Source: Spartobacteria bacterium UBA5019
Lineage (GTDB): Bacteria; Verrucomicrobiota; Verrucomicrobiia; Chthoniobacterales; Terrimicrobiaceae
Assembly (NCBI GenBank): GCA_002396485.1
Contig: DGXZ01000015.1
Location: 3,746 to 33,129, forward strand
Direction of reading: 5' to 3'
DNA length: 29,384 nucleotides
Shown: positions 1 to 9,204 of the stretch, piece after piece
Layout: every line of letters begins with the position of its first letter
Numbering within the stretch: the stretch's first letter is position 1
Made by a program: the position numbers and the translations under genes
The notes under the pieces: model-generated
Told to the model about the DNA's origin: nothing
The model's input: only the letters and a program-made list of their open reading frames with translations
Database searches by the model: none

Positions 1-2
1 CC

Positions 3-1943
3 TGGATTATGTATCTTCCGGATGGAGAATATCTGGTGAGTGACACCATTAGCACCGGCTGGCCCGCTAGGGCGTATGATATCAAGCAGGGGTGGGGAAA
101 TGCCGCATGGAACACTATCACTTCGCCCGAGGCGGAAACAGCCGATTTGCAACTCCGAGGAGAACTCAATTACTTCCTGCGAATTGAAGGTCAAAGTCGG
201 GCAAAGACGATCATTCGCCTCAAAGATCATTGCCCCGGCTTCGAGGGAGGCAAATTGAAAAAGGTGCTCACCTACCATCTGCTCAAGTGCGGCTCAAGTG
301 CGAATAACGGAAACGACCTGCAAAACCTGACCATTCATACCGGTAAAGGTAACCCCGGTGCGGTTGGATTGGCCTGGGATTCTTCAGATTGGGGACGCAT
401 CTACAACTTGGCTGTTGTCTCCGGGGATGGGAGCGGCAGAGCTGGACTGATGATGGAATCACGCAATGCACATGGCTACCACCGGGATGTCCTGATTGAC
501 GGTTTCGATGTGGGCATTGAAGCAATTGCAGTCAATGTGAATCATGTCACTTTGGAATACGCCACGTTTAAGAATCAGCGCCAAGTCGCAATTCGCCTGG
601 GCCGTGGGATGCAGTTTTCAATGTCTGCGCGAAAGGTGCTCACCCAGAACGCACCCGTGGCCATGAAAGTAGCCAAATGTGCTCAGTTGGTTCTGATTGA
701 AAGCGAAATGAGTGGAAGTGGGAGCGGTGGCCCGGCGATTGCCGTTGATGCCTACGGCGCTCTTTTGGCAAGGGATGTGACGCTTTCTGGTTATGGGGCA
801 GCCATCGAGTCGGATGGGAAAGTGGTCCTGGCGGAAAACACGATTCAGGAAACGGTCGTCGGAAAAGCGGTGTCTGCGGTGGAAGGAGTGCCGGCAAGAA
901 CCTTGCGCCTGCCGGTGAAGGAATCGCCGGTGATTTTACCGGAAACCGATCTGTCAAAATGGGCCAATGTGGATGATTTTGGTGCTAAGGGCGATGGCCT
1001 CACCGACGATACCGAAGCGGTGCAACGGGCCATGAATTCCGGCAAGCCGGTGGTCTGGTTTCCCAAGGCGCACTATGCCATCAATGGGTCGGTGGACATC
1101 CCCTCGTCTGTTCGGGAAGTCAATTTCCTCGCAGCAGCAATCTATCGACGCGATCCGGAGCAAAAGCCGGATTTGACAACTCGGGAAGCCATAGCCTTGG
1201 CCATCGCCGGGGAACCTGCTGAAGCGAAGCGCCCGGCTCTTTTCCGTGTATCCAAGGCGTCCAAGGAACCGCTCATTTTGCACCAGAGCCTTACGCTGGG
1301 AGGTGTGTTTTTCGATCACGAGGCATTGCGTCCGGTGGTACTGGAGGACTTGGCCGTTTTTCATTTTTTCCAAAGGTACAAGGCCCGTGGCAATGACATG
1401 CTTTTCCCTGGCTCCGTAGCCATGCATACGAGCGGCCATCGCCTTTATCGCAACGCCTCGCCGGAAGGAGAGCCGAAGGAAGTGTTCGTAAACAACGTCA
1501 TGGGTTTTGGGGTCGGCGGTGAGAACGCCTCTCTTGGTGTTCAAAATGTGCATGCCTGGGTTCGCAGCATGCAAAACCTGCATCAACCCATTGAGTGGGC
1601 TTTCCGAAACTCCACCGTTTGGTGTTTAGGGTTCAAGACTGAATACGGCGAAAATCCAACAACGACCTTTCATTTAAGTGATAGAACCCAGTTCGAAGCA
1701 TTAGGTGGTATACAGCATGTTCGTCATAAAACAACTGAAGTCCCGATGATTATCTCCAAAGACTCCCGGCTATCCATGTCCTTTGTGACTTTTGGCGGGA
1801 GCAAGGGTGTCCCCTACACTGTACTTTTGCAGGCTGAAGACAATGGCGAAAGCACAAAAATCTTAGACAGCCAGTTTGATCGGCGGAGCCTTGAAATGCC
1901 TGGAGAGACGATGGTTCCGCTGCTATCAAACATTCCGAAATGA
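3..1943 (+). CDS. Pectate-lyase-fold (parallel beta-helix) protein, 5' truncated by window
   Basis: The reading frame is open from the first in-frame codon at base 3, and the first Met at 9 lies inside a typical 'YLPDG-Y-VSDT' strand motif, so the true start lies upstream of the window. About 647 residues are visible. Two pectate-lyase-superfamily type segments are seen. One is at the N-terminus. The second begins near residue 318 with the diagnostic DFGAKGDGLTDDTEAV motif followed by VVWFPKAHY. That pattern belongs to the right-handed beta-helix family found in GH55-like and polygalacturonase-like enzymes. The catalytic class cannot be told from sequence alone. The rhamnosidase that follows after 46 bases suggests a role in pectin or rhamnogalacturonan-type polysaccharide breakdown, probably outside the cytoplasm, though the signal peptide is not visible. 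Confidence 0.8.
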   Translation, partial: WIMYLPDGEYLVSDTISTGWPARAYDIKQGWGNAAWNTITSPEAETADLQLRGELNYFLRIEGQSRAKTIIRLKDHCPGFEGGKLKKVLTYHLLKCGSSANNGNDLQNLTIHTGKGNPGAVGLAWDSSDWGRIYNLAVVSGDGSGRAGLMMESRNAHGYHRDVLIDGFDVGIEAIAVNVNHVTLEYATFKNQRQVAIRLGRGMQFSMSARKVLTQNAPVAMKVAKCAQLVLIESEMSGSGSGGPAIAVDAYGALLARDVTLSGYGAAIESDGKVVLAENTIQETVVGKAVSAVEGVPARTLRLPVKESPVILPETDLSKWANVDDFGAKGDGLTDDTEAVQRAMNSGKPVVWFPKAHYAINGSVDIPSSVREVNFLAAAIYRRDPEQKPDLTTREAIALAIAGEPAEAKRPALFRVSKASKEPLILHQSLTLGGVFFDHEALRPVVLEDLAVFHFFQRYKARGNDMLFPGSVAMHTSGHRLYRNASPEGEPKEVFVNNVMGFGVGGENASLGVQNVHAWVRSMQNLHQPIEWAFRNSTVWCLGFKTEYGENPTTTFHLSDRTQFEALGGIQHVRHKTTEVPMIISKDSRLSMSFVTFGGSKGVPYTVLLQAEDNGESTKILDSQFDRRSLEMPGETMVPLLSNIPK

Positions 1944-1989
1944 AACGGATTTAAAAACAAGCGCACAAACATTGCATGAATCAATCTGC

Positions 1990-4900
1990 ATGAAAAAAAC
2001 CCTCCCTCTTCTCACCGCCCTGCTGCTCGTGCCGCTGGGCGCGCTGCACGCTGACGAAGCCACCGCTGGTTTACTCGCACGCGAACTTCGCTGCGAGTAT
2101 CAGGAGGGCCCGCTGGCCATTGATGCCTCGCACCCCCGGTTGAGTTGGAAACTCGCTTCCGACCAACCGAATCAGAAAATGACAGCCTACCAGATTTTGG
2201 TGGCCTCGTCTCCGGATTTGCTTCAACCCGGAAAGAGTGATGCCTGGGACAGCGGTAAGGTTCAAGGCGAAGACTTCAACGGTATTCTTTTTGGCGGAAA
2301 GCCACTTCTTTCCGGCAAGCCGTATTACTGGAAGGTGCGCTGCTGGGATGCGCAGGGAAAAGAGGGGGAATGGAGCGAGATGGCCACATGGCGCATGGGA
2401 CTGCTGGCCGACACCGATTGGCCGAAGGAGTGGCTGGGTGCGCCCCGATTTGGAAAGTCCCCGCAGGATGGAACGCTCACCTCGGAGTTCTTTCCAGTTT
2501 GGCAATTCCGCAAGGATTTCAAACTCAAAGCACAGCCCAAGAGCGCCACAATCTATGTTGCTGCGGTGGGAGTGGCGGATATCTGGGTCAACGGGAAGCC
2601 CGCAAGCGATGCAGTGCTTGACCCTGCGCTGACGGAGTTTCGCAAGCGGGTGCCTTATGTGGCTCGCGATCTTACGAGCCTTGTCCAGAGCGGTGAAAAC
2701 TGCTTGGGGATTCGTCTCGGCAACGGGTTTGCCAATTTGGTCGCGGAAGCGCCGTTCCCACGATTGTCACCGCGATTTCAGGCTGTCCTGCGGATTGAGT
2801 ATGCGGATGGAACGGTCGAAACGGTAACATCATCTCCTGATTGGCAGGCTACGCCGAGCGAGATAACCTTTAACTGCTTCTTCGGCGGTGAGACCATCGA
2901 TGCACGCCTTCGCAACCCCCGTTGGAGCATGCCGGGCGGAGCTAAAGGAAATTGGGAGGCACCGGCCATCGTGGAAGCGCCACTCGGTAAGCGCCACGCG
3001 CAAATGATCCCCCCCATGCGGGTGACGGAAGTTGTTAAACCAGTATCGATTAAAAAGTTGCGACCTGGGGTTTGGAGCGTCGATCTGGGAGTCAATATCA
3101 CAGGTTGGCTCCGGTTTCGCGGTCACGGAAAGGCTGGGCAGGAGGTCAAAATATCGTGGAATGAATCCCTCTTTCCCGATGGCAGCCTACAAAAGAACCA
3201 GAACAACCGCAATGCAGCCGATCACTTGCCGAAGGAAAATCGAGACAATCTGCCTGATCACGGGAGATATAATGAATTAAGTCTGATTTTCAGCGGAGCG
3301 GCGCAGGAGGAATTCGAACCACGTTTCTGTTTCGGAACCGGACGCTATGTGGAAATTGAAGGACTTGATTACGAACCGGCACTCTCCGATATTGTTGGCT
3401 GTACGGTACACACCGATATGGATCTGGTGGGCAGCTTTACCTGCTCGAACGATCGCATTAACCGGCTGCATGATGCCAGTGTTCGCACGTTCCGTAGCGT
3501 CTGGAAAGGGAATCCATTGGACGATGGTTCCCGGGAGAGGTTAGCCTGGGGTCGAGAGGGTTTCGTTCCCCTGGAGGCTTGCACCTACAATTTTAATTGC
3601 CTCACTGGTTTCGAAAAGTGGATTGGAGAATACCTTGATCAGCAGGCAGAGAGCGGGACCCTGCCTCACATGGTTCCGGAAAAAGAAAACCCTACCAAAA
3701 GACCGCCAAATGTGAATCAAGATCCTTGGCAGACAGCAATTGTCATTTGCCGCGTCCCTTGGGTGCTCTACGAACGCTATGGAGACCCAGAAATCCTCCT
3801 ACGCTCCTACAAAGGGGCTAAGAAACATGTGGATATGTCGCTTGCGCATTATCCGGATGGGCTCGTCCCCTCCATGTATCGCGACCATACTGCGGTGGGC
3901 TACTTTCAGGATCGCGACGGCAATCAGGTGGCCCTGACTATGGTGCCACCAAAAGAGGCAGAGGCATTCTTCCTTTCGCCAGACAATCTTATGGGTGGTT
4001 TTGCTTTTTACAACTCCGTTGATCTTCTGGCAAAAACGGCTGCTGTATTAGGTGAGACTGACGATGCGGCGAAGTATAGCGCGGTGGCCGAACAGATCCG
4101 GATAAACCTCAACGCCCGGATGAACCCGGCTACCGGAGCTTATGCTGAAGACAGCCAGACCTTGCAGGCACTGGCCTTGGCTTGGAATATCTGCGAGCCA
4201 AAGGATCGTCAGAAGGTTTTTGACTACCTGTGTCAAAATATTTTGGAGACGCGAAAAGGGCACCTGAGCACCGGAGTCCCTGCAACCCGCGACCTGTTCA
4301 AGGTGGTCACCGAGCTCGGTCGAGGCGACCTGGCGATGAAAATTCTGAATAAGAACGACTACCCGAGTTTCGGGCAGATGCTGGAGAATGGCTTGGGGAC
4401 AATCTGGGAGCGCTGGGATGGAAAGTCCGCACTGTGTTTAGCGGGACTCAACTCGATTGACGAGTGGATGTATCACTCGCTGGCGGGTATTCAGGTGGAT
4501 CCTGAGCAACCGGGCTTCAAGCATATCTATTTCCGCCCCGGAGTGATCAAGGATCTCAACTCCGCACGGGCGACCTACAATTCAATCCGTGGTGCCATCA
4601 CCAGCGACTGGAAACGCGAGGGGAACAAGCTGACATTGCGTATCCAGGTTCCGGTCGGTTCCACAGGCACCGTGGAGCTTCCGGTCAAGAGCGCCGGCGA
4701 GGTGGAAGCACCCGTGGGTGCAACCTTGACGAAGGGTGCGGAGGGTCAGCCTGCTTGGACCATCGGTTCGGGTGAGTATGAGTTCCGCGCGACATTACCG
4801 GCGGAAAAAGTGGCGCCTGCTCGTGCTGAAGCGAAGTCAAAAACCATAGTTCCAGAGCAAGCCAAAGATGGCCACTATATCGGTGAGCGTTTTGGCGGGG

Positions 4901-5472
4901 GGATCGTCTATTGGGTTACCAAAGACCGGCAGCACGGGTTGATTGCCAGCCTCCACGATCTAGATGGGGGAGGAGGGGTTCCCTGGAGCAATGTCATCGA
5001 CGAGAAGGTAGGGCGTGCTGCAGCTAAGGCTGGCGATCATCCCGATATTCCCGGAGCCGATGGCCGCAGTCCGACCGAGGTCATTGTCGCGCAAAAGGAA
5101 CATGCCGGGAGCGCAGCCAAGTTATGCGTTGAGTATGCAGCAGGCGGCTTCAGCGATTGGTATCTGCCCTCCCGCATCGAGCTGCAATTGCTGGCGGCGC
5201 AGACCGGTCTCATCAACAGAGATTTAGAAAATGATAACGACCCCGAGTCCAAAGGGCTGCAAATAGAGTATGCAGCGCCTACCTGGGGCGGTTACTGGTC
5301 CTCCTCCGAATTCAATGCTGATTGCGCCTGGGCGTATGATTTTCATTTCAGCGGCAACACAGCACACCTCGGCAGCGCCGACCAGCCTGTCGAACTGAAC
5401 TTCAGCACCGGCAATAACAATTTTTACTCCAAACATAGGCCGTTAAGGGTGCGAGCAGTGCGGAGGTTTTAA
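1990..5472 (+). CDS. Secreted GH78-type alpha-L-rhamnosidase with C-terminal DUF1566-like module
   Basis: The start at 1990 gives a 1160-residue protein beginning with a clear signal peptide (MKKTLPLLTALLLVPLGALHA). The open frame reaches back to 1876, but that extension overlaps the previous gene and would bury the signal peptide. The N-terminal segment LRCEYQEGPLAID...PRLSW is typical of bacterial alpha-L-rhamnosidases, which hydrolyse terminal L-rhamnose from plant glycans. The catalytic block DDGSRERLAWGRE lies at residues 511-523, and the general-base segment WERWDG has its Glu at 807. In the family the block usually ends in Asp where this protein has Glu523. From residue ~960 a separate module carries DWYLPS, GYWSSSE and a terminal RPLRVRAVRR, the pattern of DUF1566 (Lcl C-terminal-like) domains, an unusual fusion partner for a rhamnosidase. 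Export to periplasm or outer surface is inferred. Confidence 0.9.
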   Translation: MKKTLPLLTALLLVPLGALHADEATAGLLARELRCEYQEGPLAIDASHPRLSWKLASDQPNQKMTAYQILVASSPDLLQPGKSDAWDSGKVQGEDFNGILFGGKPLLSGKPYYWKVRCWDAQGKEGEWSEMATWRMGLLADTDWPKEWLGAPRFGKSPQDGTLTSEFFPVWQFRKDFKLKAQPKSATIYVAAVGVADIWVNGKPASDAVLDPALTEFRKRVPYVARDLTSLVQSGENCLGIRLGNGFANLVAEAPFPRLSPRFQAVLRIEYADGTVETVTSSPDWQATPSEITFNCFFGGETIDARLRNPRWSMPGGAKGNWEAPAIVEAPLGKRHAQMIPPMRVTEVVKPVSIKKLRPGVWSVDLGVNITGWLRFRGHGKAGQEVKISWNESLFPDGSLQKNQNNRNAADHLPKENRDNLPDHGRYNELSLIFSGAAQEEFEPRFCFGTGRYVEIEGLDYEPALSDIVGCTVHTDMDLVGSFTCSNDRINRLHDASVRTFRSVWKGNPLDDGSRERLAWGREGFVPLEACTYNFNCLTGFEKWIGEYLDQQAESGTLPHMVPEKENPTKRPPNVNQDPWQTAIVICRVPWVLYERYGDPEILLRSYKGAKKHVDMSLAHYPDGLVPSMYRDHTAVGYFQDRDGNQVALTMVPPKEAEAFFLSPDNLMGGFAFYNSVDLLAKTAAVLGETDDAAKYSAVAEQIRINLNARMNPATGAYAEDSQTLQALALAWNICEPKDRQKVFDYLCQNILETRKGHLSTGVPATRDLFKVVTELGRGDLAMKILNKNDYPSFGQMLENGLGTIWERWDGKSALCLAGLNSIDEWMYHSLAGIQVDPEQPGFKHIYFRPGVIKDLNSARATYNSIRGAITSDWKREGNKLTLRIQVPVGSTGTVELPVKSAGEVEAPVGATLTKGAEGQPAWTIGSGEYEFRATLPAEKVAPARAEAKSKTIVPEQAKDGHYIGERFGGGIVYWVTKDRQHGLIASLHDLDGGGGVPWSNVIDEKVGRAAAKAGDHPDIPGADGRSPTEVIVAQKEHAGSAAKLCVEYAAGGFSDWYLPSRIELQLLAAQTGLINRDLENDNDPESKGLQIEYAAPTWGGYWSSSEFNADCAWAYDFHFSGNTAHLGSADQPVELNFSTGNNNFYSKHRPLRVRAVRRF

Positions 5473-5542
5473 CTGAAAAACTAATAAGCAAATCATGTAA
5501 ATATACTTATAAAAAAACCATCAGTAACCCCTCAATTTTCTC

Positions 5543-6643
5543 ATGAATCTTAATACTCCACGTCACGTTCTTACGAAAAGCGCCGTCTCGGTGGTGGCAT
5601 CGCTCTCCTTGTGCTTAACTGGTTGCGATTCCTCGCACAAATCCCATTCAAGCGAGCGTTCCGATGTCTCCGCAGATGCTACGCTCGCGACGCGCAGCCA
5701 GTCTAAAATCGCTGGCATCTCTGTGTTCAGTTTGAACAACATTTTTTTAGCTTCGGAGGCAAAGTTGGTCCAAGGCGCATTGACCGAGGCGGGTTGGGAT
5801 GTGCGCCCTCCAATAGACGCGAATTCGGCGGTGGATCAGCAGGTTACCGGCATCGGAAATCTCATCGCAGCCGGTGTGACTGGGATTGTGATTGATCCCG
5901 CCGATAGCGCCGGAATTGTCCCCGCTCTGAACGCTGCAGAAAAAGCAGGCGTCAAGGTAGTGCTTGTGGATGTCGGGGCGAAGGCGGGCAACGTCTATAT
6001 GACCGTGCGCGTCGACAACGCTGCGGCCGGCGCACAGGTGGCAGAGCAAATGGGCAAACTTCTGGCTGAATCAGGAAAGACCGTAGGGACTGTTCTGGAA
6101 TTGCAGGGCATGCTCTCGCAGGAGGCGGGGCGACTGCGTTCCTCTGGGTTCGGAGAGTATATGGCCAAGAACCACCCCAATATTAAGATCATCAAACAGC
6201 CTACCGACTGGGATGCCAGAAAAGCGGCCGATGCGACACAAACCATAGTGTCTAGCGTGCCCATTGACGCCATCTACATGCACAGCGATTGCGCGCTGCT
6301 TCCCGGGGTACTATCTGCACTGAAACAGACTGGCAGCCTAGTTCCAAAGGGGGATCCGAAGCACATCATTCTTGGGGCCATCGACGGAAGCCCACTTGCC
6401 CTTGAAAGCATCCGATCGAAGACGCTTGATTTCACGGTTGAGCAGCCGTTGCTCACCTACGCCAAACTGTCTGCTAAATATTTGTCGGATGCGGTTCAAG
6501 GCCTTCCGGCAACCGAAGGCGAAGATGGCCAGGGAGGACGAATCATCAAGAGCGTCACGGGCCACGAACACATCGTCAAGGCGACGCTGGTGACGGAAGA
6601 AAACGTGAATGATCAAACTCTTTGGGGCAACTCTGTCAAGTAA
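5543..6643 (+). CDS. Sugar ABC transporter substrate-binding lipoprotein (RbsB/Peripla_BP_4 type)
   Basis: The 366-residue product starts with a lipoprotein signal sequence ending in the lipobox LTGC (Cys28), so it is probably anchored in the periplasm. The body has the features of ribose/rhamnose-type periplasmic binding proteins: repeated alpha/beta units, the segment 'GVTGIVIDPADSAGIVPAL' and a D-G-S motif (IDGSPLALESI) near the hinge. It is the first gene of a tight operon with an ATPase and permease of the same importer class. The ligand cannot be read from sequence. The rhamnosidase upstream makes a deoxyhexose or another pectin-derived sugar plausible. No convincing Shine-Dalgarno sequence precedes the ATG. 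Confidence 0.9.
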   Translation: MNLNTPRHVLTKSAVSVVASLSLCLTGCDSSHKSHSSERSDVSADATLATRSQSKIAGISVFSLNNIFLASEAKLVQGALTEAGWDVRPPIDANSAVDQQVTGIGNLIAAGVTGIVIDPADSAGIVPALNAAEKAGVKVVLVDVGAKAGNVYMTVRVDNAAAGAQVAEQMGKLLAESGKTVGTVLELQGMLSQEAGRLRSSGFGEYMAKNHPNIKIIKQPTDWDARKAADATQTIVSSVPIDAIYMHSDCALLPGVLSALKQTGSLVPKGDPKHIILGAIDGSPLALESIRSKTLDFTVEQPLLTYAKLSAKYLSDAVQGLPATEGEDGQGGRIIKSVTGHEHIVKATLVTEENVNDQTLWGNSVK

Positions 6644-8153
6644 CCCTATGCAAATCAATGCTCCATGCTTTGAGGGCGGCCCACAGCTAGGCCTCGCCGA
6701 ATACGCCGTGGAAATTGACAACGTTTCCATGAAGTTTGGCGCCACCACGGCTCTCGATTGCGTCACATTCAACCTTGCGCGTGGGAAAATTCACAGCCTC
6801 ATGGGGCGCAACGGCGCGGGAAAGTCAACCCTGGTAGGGCTTCTGGCAAAAATCCGGCAGCCAACCTCCGGAGAGATCCGTTTCGCGCACGATATTCCGT
6901 CGGTCGCCACCGTCTTCCAACATTCCACGCTTATTCCCCACCTGTCCGTTGCGGAAAATTTGAGTCTCGCCAGGCTTCCGAGGGCGGGCAGCTGGATCGA
7001 CTGGACGGCCACTCGGCGCAAAGCACGCACGCTTCTGGATTCATGGGATCTCGATATTGATGAAAACGCCGAGGTGCATTCCCTCTCGGTGGCCGAAAAG
7101 CAATTGGTTGAGATTATCCGCGAATTTTCACGGGGCGTGAAATTCGTCCTTCTTGACGAACCGACTTCGCGCCTCGAGGGAGCAGACATCGCGCGACTTC
7201 ACGATCGCATCCGTCGGGCGCGCGATTCTGGAATCACCTTTATCTACATCTCGCATCATCTGGCGGAGGTCATGGAACTATGCGACTTTGCCATTACGCT
7301 GCGCGACGGGCGTCTCGTTTCCTCCAGGACAATAGCAGAGACAACCCCCGATGCTCTCATCCGGGACATGGTTGGCGAACAGTTTTCCAATCCCGCACGC
7401 CGACAGGCCCGTTCGCGGCAACAGGCTACCAGCCCTGTACTGGCAATCAACAGACTGCAGCTCGAAAACCTCAAAATCTCGGAATTGTCGGTAGGCGCCG
7501 GCGAGATGGTAGGCGTTGCAGGGCTTGTGGGTTCGGGCAAAGAACTGCTCGCTGAGACACTTTCCGGGCTGAAGAAGGCAGAAGAATTCGCAGTGACACT
7601 CATGGGAAAAGACATTTGTTGCGCCACGCCACGCCACGCCATCGAGGCAGGAATTTCCTGCGTTCCCGAGGACCGTCACCGCGAGGGCCTGGTTTTATCT
7701 CTTGGAGTCGGCGAGAACATGACCCTGGCGACAGCGCACCGATTGGCCAACCGCTTCGGTTTTCTCCGTCCGCAAACACGGGATCATGCGGCGGCAGAGC
7801 TTGCAGATGAAGTAGAACTAAAAGCCTCCTCGGTACATCAGGAAACCGAGGGGCTCAGCGGGGGCAACCAACAAAAGGCCGTTCTGGCACGCGCTCTGGC
7901 AAGCAATCCCAAAGCCTTGATTTTGATGAACCCAACCATTGGCGTGGATGTAGGTTCCAAAGCGGTGATCTACGATGTGATTGCGCGTCGGCAATCCGAG
8001 GGGCTGGCGGTGGTGCTCGTGACCGATGAGCTGGAAGAGTATGAGCGTTGCGACCGGGTGGTCGTACTTTTTCAGGGGAAAATCACCAAGACCTTTACCG
8101 GAAACTGGGAGCAATCAGAACTGCTCGCAGCCATTGAAGGAGTAGCTGTTTAA
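6609..8153 (+). CDS. Sugar ABC transporter ATP-binding protein with two nucleotide-binding domains (RbsA-like)
   Basis: This is a double-domain ATPase of the ribose/xylose importer type, 514 residues. Domain 1 has Walker A GRNGAGKST (residues 66-74), signature LSVAEKQLVEI and Walker B LLDEPTS (Asp183, Glu184). Domain 2 has a degenerate P-loop (GLVGSGKE, as is common in RbsA), an intact LSGGNQQK signature (from residue 416), and a Walker B in which the usual Asp-Glu is Met440-Asn441. Only the first site is therefore expected to hydrolyse ATP in the usual way. The ATG at 6609 overlaps the previous gene by 35 bases and has GGAAGA at 6595-6600, 8 bases upstream. An alternative start at 6648, 4 bases after the upstream stop, would shorten the protein by 13 residues. 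Confidence 0.92.
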   Translation: MIKLFGATLSSNPMQINAPCFEGGPQLGLAEYAVEIDNVSMKFGATTALDCVTFNLARGKIHSLMGRNGAGKSTLVGLLAKIRQPTSGEIRFAHDIPSVATVFQHSTLIPHLSVAENLSLARLPRAGSWIDWTATRRKARTLLDSWDLDIDENAEVHSLSVAEKQLVEIIREFSRGVKFVLLDEPTSRLEGADIARLHDRIRRARDSGITFIYISHHLAEVMELCDFAITLRDGRLVSSRTIAETTPDALIRDMVGEQFSNPARRQARSRQQATSPVLAINRLQLENLKISELSVGAGEMVGVAGLVGSGKELLAETLSGLKKAEEFAVTLMGKDICCATPRHAIEAGISCVPEDRHREGLVLSLGVGENMTLATAHRLANRFGFLRPQTRDHAAAELADEVELKASSVHQETEGLSGGNQQKAVLARALASNPKALILMNPTIGVDVGSKAVIYDVIARRQSEGLAVVLVTDELEEYERCDRVVVLFQGKITKTFTGNWEQSELLAAIEGVAV

Positions 8154-8157
8154 ACCG

Positions 8158-9204
8158 ATGAGCCAAAAAATGAAAGAAACCACAAATACAACGGCATTGA
8201 ACCCCACCGGGGCGGCGCACTCTGCAAGGCATGGCTCCGAGCGGCGGCGTCATTGGACAGCACAATCCCAGTTGGCCGTGTGGCCAGCAATCATCGGACT
8301 GATCCTAATCGGATGCCTCGTCAGTCCGGCATTTTTAACCGAGCGCAATTTTGTCAACGTCCTGCAGCAAGCCACGGTTCTTGGTGTGCTGACCTTGGCG
8401 ATGCTGCTGGTGGTACTCGTGCGTAAATTCGACCTTTCCATCGAGTCCATGGTTGCCTTTACCCCAATGCTGGCGGCGCACGCCATCGCGTGGCCTTCCG
8501 CTGGAGGGGGGAGCCCACTTCCTGGATGGTGTGGGTTCATGATGACGCTTGCCATCGGGGCGTTGATCGGTTTCGTCAACGCGTTCCTAGTTGTCAAACT
8601 CCGGATCAATGCCTTCATTGCCACCCTGGGTATGCTTATCCTTCTGCGGGGAGCGACGCTGGGAATATCGAATGGGGAAACCATTGTTTCGCCCCCTATG
8701 GGAATGGTCTGGCCCGGGAAGGCGATGCTCGGGACGGTTCCCCTGAGCATCCTCTTGGGAGCGCTCCTCTACCTGGCTGCAGGGCTGTTTCTGCGGTATC
8801 ACCAAGTGGGGCGCAATCTTTACGCCATCGGTGGCAACCCTCTGGCATCGCGGGCGGCCGGCATCCGCGTGGAGCGCACCATCTTCGGAGTTTTTATCGT
8901 TGCAGGGTTGCTCTCGAGCTTTGCAGGGCTATTACTCAGCGGTCGAATCGATTCGATTGTCGCCAATCAAGGTGTGGGGTCGGTTTTCGACGTCTTTGCC
9001 GCACTTGCGATTGGAGGAGTCAGCCTCAATGGCGGAAAGGGCACCGTGAACGGGGCTCTTTCGGGAGTTCTGTTTCTTGCCTTGCTTTCCAACATTCTTA
9101 TTTTAGGGGGACTATCGTCCTTTTGGGTGGATATGGCCCGCGGCGCCATCATCATCATCGCCCTCATTTTGTCGCGATTTACAGGAGGACCTTCAAATGA
9201 CTAA
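8158..9204 (+). CDS. Sugar ABC transporter permease (RbsC-like, BPD_transp_2 family)
   Basis: The 348-residue, strongly hydrophobic protein has about eight to ten membrane segments after a ~40-residue polar N-terminus. The segment YAIGGNPLASRAAGIRVE is the conserved cytoplasmic loop of RbsC-type permeases that contacts the ATPase, and 'ALAIGGVSLNGGKGTVNGAL' is another hallmark. It follows the ATPase gene after 4 bases and overlaps the next gene by 8 bases, so it is part of the same transcript. GAAGGAG at 8136-8142 is rather far from the ATG at 8158. An alternative start at 8170 has no better site. Confidence 0.92.
   Translation: MSQKMKETTNTTALNPTGAAHSARHGSERRRHWTAQSQLAVWPAIIGLILIGCLVSPAFLTERNFVNVLQQATVLGVLTLAMLLVVLVRKFDLSIESMVAFTPMLAAHAIAWPSAGGGSPLPGWCGFMMTLAIGALIGFVNAFLVVKLRINAFIATLGMLILLRGATLGISNGETIVSPPMGMVWPGKAMLGTVPLSILLGALLYLAAGLFLRYHQVGRNLYAIGGNPLASRAAGIRVERTIFGVFIVAGLLSSFAGLLLSGRIDSIVANQGVGSVFDVFAALAIGGVSLNGGKGTVNGALSGVLFLALLSNILILGGLSSFWVDMARGAIIIIALILSRFTGGPSND

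Noticed and set aside
1876..1989. N-terminal extension of the rhamnosidase
   Set aside because: It overlaps the previous gene, has no family similarity and would put 38 residues before a clear signal peptide.
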